The translations under genes were made by a program, and so were the position numbers. The notes under the pieces were generated by a model. That model was not told the origin of the DNA and searched no databases. It was given only the letters and a program-made list of their open reading frames with translations. Below, piece by piece: positions 13,201 through 24,828 of a DNA stretch of 64,000 nt (positions are counted from its first letter, which is position 1; the number at the start of each line of letters is the position of its first letter). The stretch is from NCBI RefSeq assembly GCF_048544455.1, contig NC_133536.1:194497325-194561324 (forward strand), read 5' to 3'. The stretch is from Silene latifolia. Taxonomy: Eukaryota > Streptophyta > Magnoliopsida > Caryophyllales > Caryophyllaceae.

Positions 13201-15195
13201 GACGTGCTTTTGGTTTACTACTTCATTTTGAAAATATTTCACGTTTCAAAAATCACTTTTATGTCTTATTAAATAGATACGAGGTTTTCATATCTACTTA
13301 ACAATACGGTAAAAGTAACCAAGTATGTATATTACCAACTATCGGCCTTACACATCCGTATGTATATGGTCAATCACCTCATTATTTGTGTTTCTTTTCT
13401 ACAAAAGAAAACATAATACATGCACACATACCATAAGACTCACAATCAAATGGTTGTTCGATGTGCTTATCGTTTATACGTGAAACGAATTTACTTGAGG
13501 TTTGATCAATTTGGGTTTACCGGAGTAGAGACTTTAAAATCTACAAGATAATATAACATTTAGTTTTCGTGAAGGATGTAAAATTCCTCTAACTTGAGTG
13601 GTCTAAACCAACCACCAAGTCATCATAGGAGTAGGTACAACATTTTGTTTTAAACCACATAAGTGATGCCTTCTATGTATGAACATAGATGATTACATTC
13701 TTTTAAAACCAAATTTAGGTACATTTGTCCTCATCGAAATCATTGCTAATCTAGCACCATTTCGATACAAAAATGTCCTATGCTAGACGTCTTACGTTTT
13801 ATCAATTCATGTAAATTTCTTTACAAAGAAATGATCCATACTTGGTATCTCATATCAAGATAGTGGAACTAGCCTATCCATTGAGTAGATGTCTCTTCAA
13901 CTTTGTTCTATCGCATACATCTAGGGTTGATTCTTCTTAACTCCCACTCACTTTCACATTCCTCTTTGCTTCAATCAAGCAAAAATGAATCTCATGAAGA
14001 CCTCTCTTCAAGTCATTTGTGATATTTTATACACTTAGTAAGAGTGAATTACTATAAAGTGAGTGCAACATGTGGCAAAATCTCAATTTCTTGCGAAATT
14101 GGACTACCTAACCGTTCAATTGTCATCATATGTCTAAACTCTTTAGCGCATAAACAATCGATTTGGCTTTTATTGAATTGAGCCATTTGACGGTATTATA
14201 TTGGAGTATCATTTGTGTTTTGAAAACTCTTTTCGCAAACTTTTGAATTACTCTTGAGTAATTAAAAACTAATATGTCATCTTCATGACGGAGGTGTCAC
14301 TTCCGAAATCAAGACTCTCTTGATAAAATGTGACTCCCTTTTAAACTCGTAATAAGAGTTTGCAACATGAAAACCCCTTTTAAATATGTATGGATGTTAA
14401 GTTGTATAATAATCGCAATAATTGTTGTAAGCTTATGTAGGTGAATTAGTAAATCATGTTACCAATCATTGCTACCGAATTCCTTCAAAGAAACCGCTTC
14501 CTATGAAAGAACGAAATGAGTATAACAATAAATAGAGAAAGGAGGATGAAGTGTGCGATGTCACACATTTATGAGAATGAACGAAAAATAGGAAAAATTA
14601 ACATTCAATGTTTTAAAAATACTTGTGAAAAACATGTTCAACAAGTTTTAGCATTTATATAATGATCTCCCACTAAATTATATAAATGATTCCAAGACCC
14701 AAATATTAAAAAAAAATGAGCATCGCTTGGGCGAAACATCCCATAATTGTGTAAATTCGGTAAGTCACGTTGACTAATTCTACCTCTAGAACTCTTGGTC
14801 GACGAATTTCCTTAAATCCATCTACTGGCCCCGGAACACAAGACCGTCTTATATCCCGTTGAGTCCAACCAATTTTGGCATGTGATAACCGTTTACCACC
14901 CTACTTACCCAAGGTAAAAAGAGAACACCCCGCTTGGGCGAGCGTGTCTCTAATGAACAATAGATTCGTAGGTGTTACTAATTGGTAAGGCTAATCTCAA
15001 TTTTAGGTATGTGAGAGATCTTGTCAATTTAGTCATAAATTCCTTATAAGTGAATTAATTCGGTGAATGTAAATGACCTGAATTGACAATCGCGAAAAAT
15101 AAAATGCATGTGAATGGCGATTTTGGCATGCGCGAAAATAAAACAAGCAAACATGTAAGAATATGAATAAATCCTAGTATGGCCACCTAGTTAAT
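10276..15195 (-). pseudogene. Element C decayed gag-pol
   Basis: No frame longer than about 60 codons, but pieces of a copia polyprotein can be read on the minus strand. Around 11340-11420 the RNase H stretch KYITTSDVVKEIFDIRILME corresponds to the family's AEYIAASDAAKE-type motif. Around 11110-11170 the C-terminal NPLTKAVG corresponds to the DPLTKAL motif. The order (RNase H next to the 3' LTR) is correct for Ty1/copia. I could not place integrase or RT with confidence. The repeated phrase cgcttgggcga (14725 and 14934) lies in the presumed gag region. Confidence 0.6.
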
Positions 15196-16510
15196 AAAAA
15201 CTAGTCTATTACTTTTCGGAAACCAACTCCTTGGTCCCTTGCCTCTTCATTCCATAAGTGGCTCTTCCTTGTGGGATTTGGAGCACCTTCCAAAAATAGA
15301 CTCCGTCTCGTTGTAATCCGTCTTTTGGAAACGCCGGTAAAAATAACTATTACGATTAAATTACATAGCTATTCCTATTATACATTAATTAATAAAAATA
15401 AATAAAACTATTAATTAATTACAAACCGACGATACGAGATCGTATTTAATTACAAACAAATCAATATTCCCATTCATTTCGGGTAATAACGATTAAAATT
15501 AACTAGGCCATACTAGGTACAACAAGATAAATACTTTAAATAAATGACAATCATTCATTCAAATTAAATAAATATGCTTAAAATGCTGTAAAATGATGCC
15601 AAAATCGCCCTATCTATCATTCGTTGGTATCCATCACGGTTTTTGTGGATTTAATCGATTTTTAACATGTAAAAATCAATAATCAATTTTTAAATCTCAT
15701 TAAGTCCAAACTAATTGTCCAAACTATTTTGAACCTCAAAATTAGTCCTCACTAATTTTATGATAATTAATTAGTTTGATTTGGTGATATTTTGCTAATT
15801 TAATCGATAAAATCATAATATTAAAGTAAAAATCCAAAATAATTGAAAATTTACCCAAAAATTTAAATAAAATTTTTTAATATTCTGGAACACTCCCAAG
15901 AACACCAAAATGTCAGAAAAAGTGCCTAAAAATTCCCGTAAATTTTATGAAGAAAAAGATCGATATTTATTGGTTTTTAACCACTAAAATCAATAAACAT
16001 AAAAACAAAGTGAAAACACACATGCAAAATCACTTTTAATATTTAAATAATATTTTTAAATGTATATAAATTTATCAAGAGCAGAATCAATTGTTTCGAA
16101 ATTATGATTAATTAATTTGACTTTTATCGACTTTTATCTCATAAAATAAATAAACATGCAACAAATTCGAACCAACCTTCAACCTTTTGCATACAATCAG
16201 TAGAAAACATGAATGAACTACCATAAAAAATCCATGCACCGAATCAACTTTAACTATTTTTAGTCAATTTTTCACTAAAATGCGACATTTTGACTCGGTT
16301 TTCTACCAAAAATCATTAAAATAGCAGAATAACTTCAAAAATCACCAAACAATTCCACAAATCTTTTGAGATCAGTAGGTATGCATGTTCCAAAAATTTC
16401 GTGCTAAAACCGCTTCTAACACAATTTTTGAGTTTTTATAAATTATTACATAATTCATTAAAATGCTTAAAATCAACATGCAAATTACAAGCCTAAGCTC
16501 TTATACCACT
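15196..16510 (-). other. Element C 5' leader and PBS
   Basis: Non-coding AT-rich leader between PBS and gag, conserved with element K (1-1470). The PBS is at 16497-16508 (minus strand TGGTATAAGAGC), two bases inside the 5' LTR. It resembles the initiator-tRNA-Met site TGGTATCAGAGC with one change. Confidence 0.65.
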
Positions 16511-17759
16511 TGAAAGATCATAGATCCATATTAGACTCTCTAATAAAATTAATTTATCTCATAAATTGTCATTTAGGTGATCTATGTAACATGCATGCTA
16601 ATATGAAAGCATAAATATGAAAGTATAAGGAAAAATAATTTCCTTACATTGATTTTGTGGTAAAAAGGGCACAAACTAGTTCACCTTACTAGGTTGTTCT
16701 TGAGCTATATGAATATGGAAGATCCTCCAAAAACCAGCCTCCAAAGTAGAAGGTCTCCTTCCTTAATCCACCCAAGAACTTCCAAATAATTTTACAAGTA
16801 TTAACTAGATACAAGTAAAATTTAACCCTTGATAATATGTTAATAATACTAACACTCTTAGTATTAACTTTGTTTTTAATAACTTAGTAAAAAGATGCTT
16901 ATTATTTTAGAGAGATGTTGGAGGAAAAAGTTCACATGCATAAGTGTTGTGTGTTGTAGTGAGGTAGTGTAAAGAAATGATCAAAACAATTGGAGTGTAT
17001 ACATGTGAAAGTGGCGGGTGGAACTTAGTGGAGTGAGGGAGTGTACAAACTTTGTCTTATATTTTTCATCTTACATCAAATGCAAAATCTTATATAAGAT
17101 AACTTATGGTAGTATACAAAATAAGGTAAAATGATTATGTGAGTAATCATCCACTACTCTATTTTACACGGTCCACTTGCCCATTAACGGGTCCATGTTG
17201 GTTCTTATATTTGTCGCACAAATACGTGTAATTTTATTTTTAACATCGTTTCATGTTTAAATACTTCCATAATTAATTCGTCCAAATCACTCCATAAATA
17301 TACGTGTACCACTATACATATTATTTATGTACTAATATTAATCACATTAATCAATTAGTACAATTTTAGTGAATTAACAGTTAATTAACTAAAACCCGTT
17401 TCCCAAAACTTATTAATCAATTATCGCATAATTAAATAATAACTGCCTCTCCTCGAGTTCGCAACTCGGAATCTCTCTAAAAATAATTGACTAACCTCTT
17501 AGTCTATAAATCAAGGGACTAAACAAATTGTATCTCAGACAATTAATTAGTTATCAATTGGGGTTTGTTCCTTGGTGTGACCGAAAGGGGTCAGTTGATC
17601 ACCGCCGTCTCACGACAATAACGGCAAACTCTAGTCAGCCAACCGTTATCGATTTACGTTAATCAACTGACGAGGATCAAATAAATAAATATCTGATGAT
17701 ATTCCATTAATGAGATTTAATATGTTAACGCACTATTGTGGAGGACACTAACTCCAACA
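16511..17759 (-). repeat. 5' LTR of element C
   Basis: 1249 bp, TGAAAGATC...CTCCAACA. It carries the paired inverted-repeat structure at 17590-17671 and is followed by the second GTACC target copy. Confidence 0.9.
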
Positions 17760-18113
17760 GTACCTCTTGTAGAAAGAAAGAGCTAGAGTATTCCAGTCAG
17801 TAATTCCTTCATCCGCCATGTCTAAATCTCGTAACCACTCCGCAACAACATCTTTCAGAGAAAAAGAAAAGAGTACCTGCTTCACCTGATCTTGTGTCAC
17901 CCCAGTAGTCAGAGGGATGGAACAACAGTAAGTAAAAAATTTCTCCATATGTTTTGCAAGGTCCTCAATAGCTCCTCCTCCAAATAAATTTCCTTCCACC
18001 AAATTGATGTAAGATGGACGAATTTCAAAAGTTCCATTGTCAGAGGTAGGAAGCTGAAATCCTTTTGGGATAGAAGCCAATGTAGGCTCGGAATGACTGG
18101 CTAAGGTAGGCAT
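17760..18113 (-). pseudogene. Element A gag, N-terminal part
   Basis: About 120 codons of a retrotransposon Gag domain. IRPSYINLVEGNLFGGGAIE, then HMEKFFTYC, then VLFSFSLKDVVAEWLRDLD and ITDWNTLALSFYKRY are the standard family landmarks. The frame is cut at 17760 by element C and resumes at 9004 across the GTACC duplication, where the following YFPPHKTN-like residues can be read. The ORF runs a few codons into C's LTR and those residues are artefactual. Upstream (18114-18330) the leader-side gag is broken by stops. Confidence 0.8.
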
Positions 18114-18457
18114 GATGGTAATCTTAGGGATTTTAATTTCAACTGGAATCTCAACATCAGAAGTAATGTCCTCTTCAAAGGACTAATTTTCTGAAGTAGT
18201 AGAATGCTCCGTCTCAACGTCAAGTATACTCAAGTCTTCTACTTGACCCACTTCTTTCTGAAACTTTCGTCTGTAGCGAAAAGTCTTCTCCGGCTCGAGA
18301 TCTATTGGAAGAATATCGGACCTAGTTGACCTGGACATACACGAAACTAACAAGAAAAGTGTGAGAACGGTCTCAAGAAACTACGTTCCCTGAGATAAAA
18401 TTGACAAAATAAACAGAAACAAACAAGAAAAATGTTGCCTCCTGGCAACAACGCCAA
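18114..18457 (-). other. Element A 5' region and PBS
   Basis: 18114-18340 holds broken gag N-terminal sequence and leader. The PBS at 18441-18456 reads TGGCGTTGTTGCCAGG on the minus strand. This is a decayed copy of the Athila-type PBS TGGCGCCGTTGCCGGGGA (tRNA-Asp), with changes mainly at CpG sites. Confidence 0.65.
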
Positions 18458-19681
18458 ATTTTATAAGGCTAAAGTCGTATCACCAATATCAAAATAAATC
18501 TATCTCAGTACTAACAAAATAGCTAGTGGTAAGACAGGTATCGAATCCACAGGGAGGCGGTAATAATCAGTTTGTTAATATTTATATCGTCTTAAGGTAA
18601 CCGATTTCTTGGGGTTTTGGTTTGTTTGTTTTCTATCAACTAAATAGCAAGTAATTAAATGATGAATAACAATAATATTAAAGAGTCTAGGATTCCAATT
18701 CACTAGGTCGATTATCTGGGGTTTCTTAATCAATTGCTAGGTCAATCAAATTATCTAAGGTCACAAGATTGATTAATTCTATTATGTCCTTTAGATCAAG
18801 TCCAACTTGCAATCGCTAATATTAAACACAATCTATTTGATTATCGTAGCCTATATTAATTCTAATCCTGTCGGTGAAAGTATTAATTCGCTACACTAAT
18901 TATCAATCCAGGCCTAAATCAAATAACTAGAATAAGAACAATAATCAAACGATAATTCATGTGATATTACTAACAATCAATTAGTATTCCCCTTTCTAAT
19001 CAACCTAGATTCCCTTCATCCTAGATGAATAAATTAGCTACTCATAGTGAATTCAACAACAACAATAAAGATGGATAATAGGATATTTGAAGACATGAAA
19101 TAATAACAATAAAAAAAATCATAAAACTTGAATGATTAATTAATGAAGAATGATTAGTACCTTCGTAATTAACAAGGAAAGATTAAGAACAAAGTATGAA
19201 TGCCAAAGTATGTTTCTAACCGTCCAAAAGTAATAAAAAGCGTCCCAACATAAACCCTACGAGTTTAGAATATATAATACAAACAAGACGTGTTTTAGGA
19301 AAATACGGAAATTAGTCTATCAAAGAGGTTCCTCGATCGAGCCTTAGCGCACTTAATCGAGGATAGTTACTCGATCGAGCCCTCTTGTACTTGATCGAGG
19401 AACCAAGGTTCCAAGCTTGATTTCTTCTTTACTTTTCTTCTCGTCTTCAAGTTTCCTCATTTTTCATGCCATGGCTTGTGTATTCCACTATGCCATAACC
19501 GCAATGCTCATCTTAACTAGATCTACCTCGTAATACGTCCTATCTGCATTAAAACATAAAGAAGCGGCAGTATCGACAATTCACTATAAAAGGCATATAA
19601 ATGATATAATAGGCACGAAAATGGTATATAAAACATCATGAAAGGAGTTATAAAAGTGTATGTAAAAGTGATACATCAACA
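18458..19681 (-). repeat. 5' LTR of element A
   Basis: About 1.2 kb between the PBS and the plus-strand end atacatcaaca (minus-strand start TGTTGATGTATC). The inner boundary is approximate. It contains the CTCGATCGAG array at 19328-19412. No ORF. Confidence 0.65.
19328..19412. repeat. CTCGATCGAG palindrome array in element A's LTR
   Basis: Four units (ctcgatcgag, cttaatcgag, ctcgatcgag, cttgatcgag) at 20-26 bp spacing. The same organisation is seen at 7757-7835 within the body of this element. Confidence 0.85.
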
Positions 19682-20243
19682 AACAAGTAATTCATGGGTA
19701 ATTTCTATTCTAATTGTCATGCATTCAAAGTGTTTGTGAAAATGTCTCAATGAGAATTCGAGTTAATTTCACTATCTTATAAATTGTTGGGTGAGAGCTT
19801 GACTTGTAACTAGATAATTCATGACGATTAGTGGGTCTTGGGTAACTAGAGCGAGAGTTAGATTACTCTTAACCTTGGGTTAGTCTCACATCGAGGGATG
19901 GGGTTTTGCCTTTGAATTTGCCTTATTCACTTGTTAACCTATGTCATTACTTGAACCATTGTCTATGCAAGTGAACGTGACACCCTAGTCTCCTTAATTG
20001 TCATTTTATTTGCTTTAGTAATCGCCTATTTCATTCACTTGTTCTTACATTTAGTCGTATCATTTAGTTTATCATTTACTCAAGCATTTGCAAGAACTAA
20101 ACTAGGAATAAAACAATCAATCTAAGAGCTAAACATCGTCTCAGTGGATCGACCTCCTTACCCTACTACATTCATTAGTTTGGTATTGAGCTTTACAAAT
20201 ATTGTCTACATATCGGGGAGTACGATAAACCTCGGTATCAAAA
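19682..20243 (+). repeat. 3' portion (R/U5) of element D's 5' LTR
   Basis: Non-coding. It ends in cctcggtatcaaa just before the PBS. It is homologous to fragment X (2730-3530) near its end (cgtctc...gatc.gacct...aaatattg). Confidence 0.65.
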
Positions 20244-20262
20244 TGGCGCCGTTGCCGGGGAC
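20244..20262 (+). other. Primer-binding site of element D
   Basis: TGGCGCCGTTGCCGGGGAC, the textbook Athila/Tat PBS complementary to the 3' end of tRNA-Asp. It fixes D as plus-strand and gypsy-type. Confidence 0.9.
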
Positions 20263-20380
20263 GACGATATTGGATTAGATTAGTTGTTTGTTTCTGGGCT
20301 TAGTTTGTTATTTGTTTGTTTTTCCACCCTTGTCCTAGTGCATTACTTGCATTAGGACCATTTGATCTTTCTTTGAGTGT

Positions 20381-22477
20381 ATGTATAGGTCCAATACCGG
20401 TTCTCTTTTCCCCTTTGATCGAGAGATTAAGAGGACTTTTCGAGTAAGAAGACGGTTGACATTTTCATCCTTGAGAAGATCTCCATCATTTGTTAATCCA
20501 TCAAATACACCACTTTCCACAATGGATTCTTTAAAACATACTCCTCTCCTCTTCCACCTTACCTCCTCTTAACATCTTACCACATAACCCTCCAAACAAC
20601 TCTCCCGTAATTTCACCCACCCATTCACAACATTCAAACTCGCCTAGCCCACCAAATACACCAAGAACCAACTTCATTGACAAAAGATGACGGGCCAACC
20701 AATGGGTTACTACCATAGACCGGATCCTAATCGGTCTTACTCGGCAATTAATTATGGAGTTCTTGCTCCTAATACTTTTGAACTCCGTCGTCATATGATT
20801 TCCTTTATTCAACAAGATATTTTTCATGGCTTGAAGAGTGAAGATGCTAATGAACATCTTGTCTTATTCAAAGAAAAAGCGGGTATGATCAAGTATGATG
20901 ACATCACGGAAGAACAAATTCTTCTTATACTCTTTCCTCTTTCCTTGAAGGATAATGCTAGAAAATGGTTGAATTGACATGAATCGGGCACGTTCACTAC
21001 TTGGGAAAGCTTGTCAAAGGCTTTTATCAACAAATTCTACCCTCCTTAAAAAAACGCTAGAATAAGGCATGAAATCCAAACCTTCAAACAACATAATCTT
21101 GAAAAATTGAGTGAAGCATGAGAAAGATTTAGAGACCTTATTACCTCTTGCCCACATCATAGAATTCCCAAATGGATGACAACCCAAATCTTCTTTAAAA
21201 CCCTTTAGCAAATATTTAGGGATATGATTGTGGCGGCCTCCGGTGGCAACTTTGACAAGATGAAAAATGTCCAAATCACGGAGATAATCCAAAACATTTC
21301 CGACATGGAAATTAGTTATGAAGGTAGATAAGGTGACTATAGAAGATAAAATGAGTCCAAGAGTGAAGGACCTTTAAAGCTAGAATTGGAAAACAAGGCC
21401 AAGTTAGATGAATTGTCAAAGAAATTTGATAGCTTTTTGGTGGAGAGGAAGCATAAAAATGCTTATCATGAAGAGAGACCAACTTACTCCAAGGTCTACT
21501 ACATTCAAGAGCCAAGGTCACCACCAAGGACCTACTCTCAACCAAGGTCTCCAGCTAGAAACTATCAACAATATGCTCCTAATTGTGAGAATTGTGGCAG
21601 TATTGGGTATTCCTATAACACTTGCTCATCCTTTCCACATCAAAACTTCCAACCACAACAAAGCTATCCACCTCAACAATTCCAACAACAACCATACATT
21701 GAACCACCAAGTTACAACTCTTCTATTACGATATTGCTAAGAGAAATGGACGTAAGGGCTGAGAAAAGAGAAGCTCAAGTGAATCAACAATTCAAAAACT
21801 TGAAGACCAATCTCTTAAATGTCCAAGCACACCCAAGGACACTTGACTCTTACATGGCCAACCAAGGGGACACTAACCCTCAAAGAAGGCAACACTCCCT
21901 TCCAATTCAAGGCTTTAATCCCAAAGATGGACCACCACTTCATCAACAAGTCCATGCGATTACCTTAAGAGGTGGAAAAGAATTAGAAGATCCAAGGAGG
22001 AAGAAAGACGTAATGGGAGAAGGACTTGAGAACTCCAAAAAAGGAAAAATGAGTGAACAAATTGACGATGATGAAAATTTCGTCTTGGAAGAAATTGTGG
22101 TTGGCAAAGTGGTTGATCGAAAATTCTTGATTGGTCTTGAACCAAATGATAAAGATGAACTTGGCCCTCCCATATGGGATACTTATGAAGACTCCTTGCA
22201 AAATGATAAGTATGGTAAGGGAAGTTATGAAGAGCTTGGTGCCCCTATTTGGGATGTCTATGATAATGAGGAAGACCCCCCACTACCACCTCCTTCTGAA
22301 ATCTTTGAAGAAGAAGTGCTTGTCAATGACAAGTGTGGGAAAGAAGTTAAGACTTGGGAAATGGAGGTTGATGAATTCGGAATTGCCATTCTTGGAGAAT
22401 TGAGAATCCATGAAAGAAATAGAGGGTCTTCTCTTTGGAAATGGTTCGATTCACATGGAGAGTCAAAACGAATGTGA
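20381..22477 (+). pseudogene. Element D gag (decayed)
   Basis: The N-terminus FPFDREIKRTFRVRRR matches the FDPEIERT start of Athila/Tat Gag. The Gag core follows from 20687: LFKEKAGMIKYDDITEEQI, then LFPLSLKDNARKWLN, then a run through GGNFDKMKN. Next come a degenerate zinc knuckle CENCGSIGYSYNTC (about 21586-21627), a Gln-rich stretch and the hallmark HAITLRGGKELEDP. Most of it stays in one frame, broken by stops at 20975 (TGA where Trp is expected) and at about 21048, 21119 and 21207, with frame damage near 20573-20686. The His of the zinc knuckle is Tyr. The C-terminal 150 residues are highly acidic. The product is a defective particle protein. Confidence 0.75.
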
Positions 22478-22646
22478 TATGAATGGTATCAATTTGAATC
22501 TCAAAGATGAGAAGTTGACTCCTCTGCCTCCTATTCTCCACCATTTCCCTTGTCTTGAGGACCATGTACACATTCCCTCTTTTTATGAAGTTTATGAGAT
22601 TCCGTCTCTCTCTCCTTTTAGCTACTACATCGAAATGAAGGATCCT
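22410..22646 (+). pseudogene. Element D downstream frame, 5' part
   Basis: About 79 codons overlapping the gag C-terminus in another frame, probably the continuation of gag after a frameshift near 22430. Residues include PPILHHFPCLEDHVH and PSFYEVYEI. The frame is cut after codons GAT CCT by element S. On the far side (44639) the same frame continues. The function is unknown. Similar acidic/aromatic tails occur in gag-only gypsy derivatives, but I do not recognise a named domain. Confidence 0.5.
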
Positions 22647-24319
22647 TGAAGAGTCTATCACACCCGAAATACTCGAGAGGGGGGGGGGGGGGTTAATTGA
22701 GTATTTAAAAATTATGCCTACTTTTTATTTTATATCAAGGTAATTAATTACTTAAAGTTTATTGATTAAACTTTAACTAATTAACTAAACGATTATGAAC
22801 GTAATGAAATGACTGAAATGAAAGATGCAAGGACACACGATATTTGAAGTGGTTCAGCTTCACACGTCGAAGCCCACGTCCACTATTCTCGATTAATAAT
22901 TTTAGTACCTTACTCCGGATTACAAAATTATCAACCCAACTCGTATAGTTAACTCTAACTATAACTCGATTTGAATATCACTAGATATTTGATTTGACTA
23001 TCTTAAGTTACTAAGAAAGCACTTGATTGTTCTTCTAAGTGTTCACACACTTGAACGAGTAAGAAACAATATGAAGTACTATTATCTTATGACGTAATCT
23101 TAAGAAAGATAAGCAGTTTAAGGAGCACGACTTTTCGCAATATTTTCAAAAACAAAACAATAAGACAATTAAGATTTAAACTCAAATATGTTTTGCGAGG
23201 ATTGTTGTATTTCGAAAAGCTTACTTAAATAAGGAATGATCAAGTGTATTTATAGTAGAAGAGAGAACTAGGGTTTGCACGAAACCCTAGGATGCCGTGA
23301 GATAGGCGGCAAGGATTACAAGAGATAATTCTTTATCTCTTTCCTAATTTAATCCAAGATATTATAGTTTAGGTAAATAAGATAAAGGTAAATCTTATTT
23401 GTTTTCTAAAATTATATCTTTAAGATGTTTGGATAAGTAAACAAATCAAATCATATATTATAAAGATAGGAAAATATCTTATGTAAATATAAGCTAGATT
23501 TGATTAGATAGGTTACTTATGCACAACAACCTCACATGTCCCAACGGTTTACAGCTCACGACCGAAACCCTAGGCCCGTGCTCATCTTGAATAAAAACCT
23601 ATCTTCTAGGATTAGGGTTAGGTTAAATAGACTAACAAACGCTAGGTAGCATGACGACCCATAAGTCGTTTTACTAACCAATAGAGATATGCAAGTTACC
23701 TATTATAACAACCTATAATTCAACTCTACTATATACACAAATGATTTCAAAATATGTTTTAATAATTTTATCCTTTGAAAAATGATTTTAAAACTATTAA
23801 AATTGTGCTATTAAAATGCTACCTAAAGTTATAGTAGGAACAGCTATAACTTTAAGTTTGATGAGTAAAGTTATAGGTGAAATAGCTATAACTTTACTTT
23901 CCCAATATTTTTATCTTAAGATACCGTCATCAGATGAAGACCTATACTAACTAATCTTCCTGGAGATCTTCAGTAAAGGATCTTCTCTTTATCTTGACCA
24001 AAAGCTCTTCATCTTGAGCTTTGTTAAAGACTTGATCTAGCCTTTTGCTTAAGTGATCATCATACTTGAAACTTGTTACAGTTGCTATGACGCTTTAAGA
24101 ATCTTCAATGTTATAGCTCAAGCTGCTATAACATTACTTGAATGATGCCTCACAAATCTTTAATGTTATAGCTAGGAATGCTATAACATTACTTGCTAAC
24201 TTGTAAACCTAAGTTAATCTGACAAAGACTAAACAAAATATTACGAGCAAGAGTTTATACAACACGAGGCACACACTTGTCATTATCAAAACTTAATCAT
24301 ATATCTATATGGTCCAACA
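22647..24319 (-). repeat. 3' LTR of element S
   Basis: 1673 bp, TGAAGAGTC...GGTCCAACA. It contains a 14-G run (22679-22692) near its end and four copies of the GTTATAG...CTATAAC dyad (23825-23854, 23866-23897, 24107-24136, 24161-24191). It has very few differences from the right LTR by eye. Confidence 0.9.
23825..24191. repeat. Four GTTATAG...CTATAAC dyads in S left LTR
   Basis: Two copies read aaagttatag[n]agctataacttt and two read aatgttatagct[n]gctataacatt, each an inverted repeat of 8-12 bp arms with a short spacer. Palindromic cis-modules in LTRs are known for Sireviruses. Confidence 0.85.
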
Positions 24320-24346
24320 AATTACCCCTTTTTGATGATGACAAGT
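24320..24346 (-). other. Polypurine tract of element S
   Basis: On the minus strand CATCATCAAAAAGGGGTAATT directly precedes the LTR start TGTTGGACC. This is the characteristic Sirevirus 3' junction. Confidence 0.85.
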
Positions 24347-24828
24347 CTCTTACGATTTGTGACTAAGTGTAAGTTCCCCCTCAACATAATACTATAAAAG
24401 TCATAGATAGTTGAACGCAAGAACAATCACTTATATACAAAGTATAGCATCTAAGGACCTTAAGAGATTAAAGGTTCTGACAAGGAGCAAGCTTAGGCAA
24501 ATACTTAAGTCACGATAATTTCTTCCCCCTCTTGACATCATCGAAAACACGAGAAAAGACATAAAACAACTAGAATGATATGGTTCGAGACACGTATTAA
24601 GCATGCAAGGAAATATTATAAAATGAGAAAGTAATCTACATAAACATGCCAAATAGAAAATAAGTGTACTACAAACCAAACTAGTCTAATTGCCAATTGG
24701 GCCGAATAAGAAGCAAGTGTTTAAGCCAAATGGGCCGAATGAAAAGCAAGCCAAAATGGGCCGAATTAGACAACTATTCAAAATATAAAGTCTAACAAAA
24801 GAAAGGCAAGGAAAAGAAGAGGACGGGT
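24347..24828 (-). other. Element S 3' untranslated stretch
   Basis: Between the extra ORF's stop and the PPT. It contains three short copies of a gggccgaat phrase (24699-24768) and no supported ORF. Confidence 0.5.

Larger units (their letters stand above)
9005..17759 (-). mobile_element. Element C: complete copia-like LTR retrotransposon with decayed coding region, TSD GTACC
   Basis: 8755 bp, flanked by a perfect GTACC duplication (9000-9004 and 17760-17764), inserted in element A's gag. LTRs are at 9005-10258 and 16511-17759. The PBS lies left of the right LTR and the PPT right of the left LTR, so it reads on the minus strand. By eye the LTRs differ at only about 10 positions in the first ~450 bp plus a few small indels. 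The internal region nevertheless has no ORF above about 60 codons. Confidence 0.9.
3490..19681 (-). mobile_element. Element A: Athila-like Ty3/gypsy retrotransposon, 3' truncated, with two nested insertions
   Basis: Reading on the minus strand from the right: 5' LTR (about 18458-19681), PBS, gag (18113 to 7769, split by element C), protease (7569 to 6850), linker, and the start of reverse transcriptase (to about 3530, split by B). The remaining RT, RNase H, integrase and 3' LTR are missing. The B and C insertions have perfect 5-bp TSDs, so A was already in place when they landed. The coding regions carry many stops and frameshifts. Confidence 0.8.
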
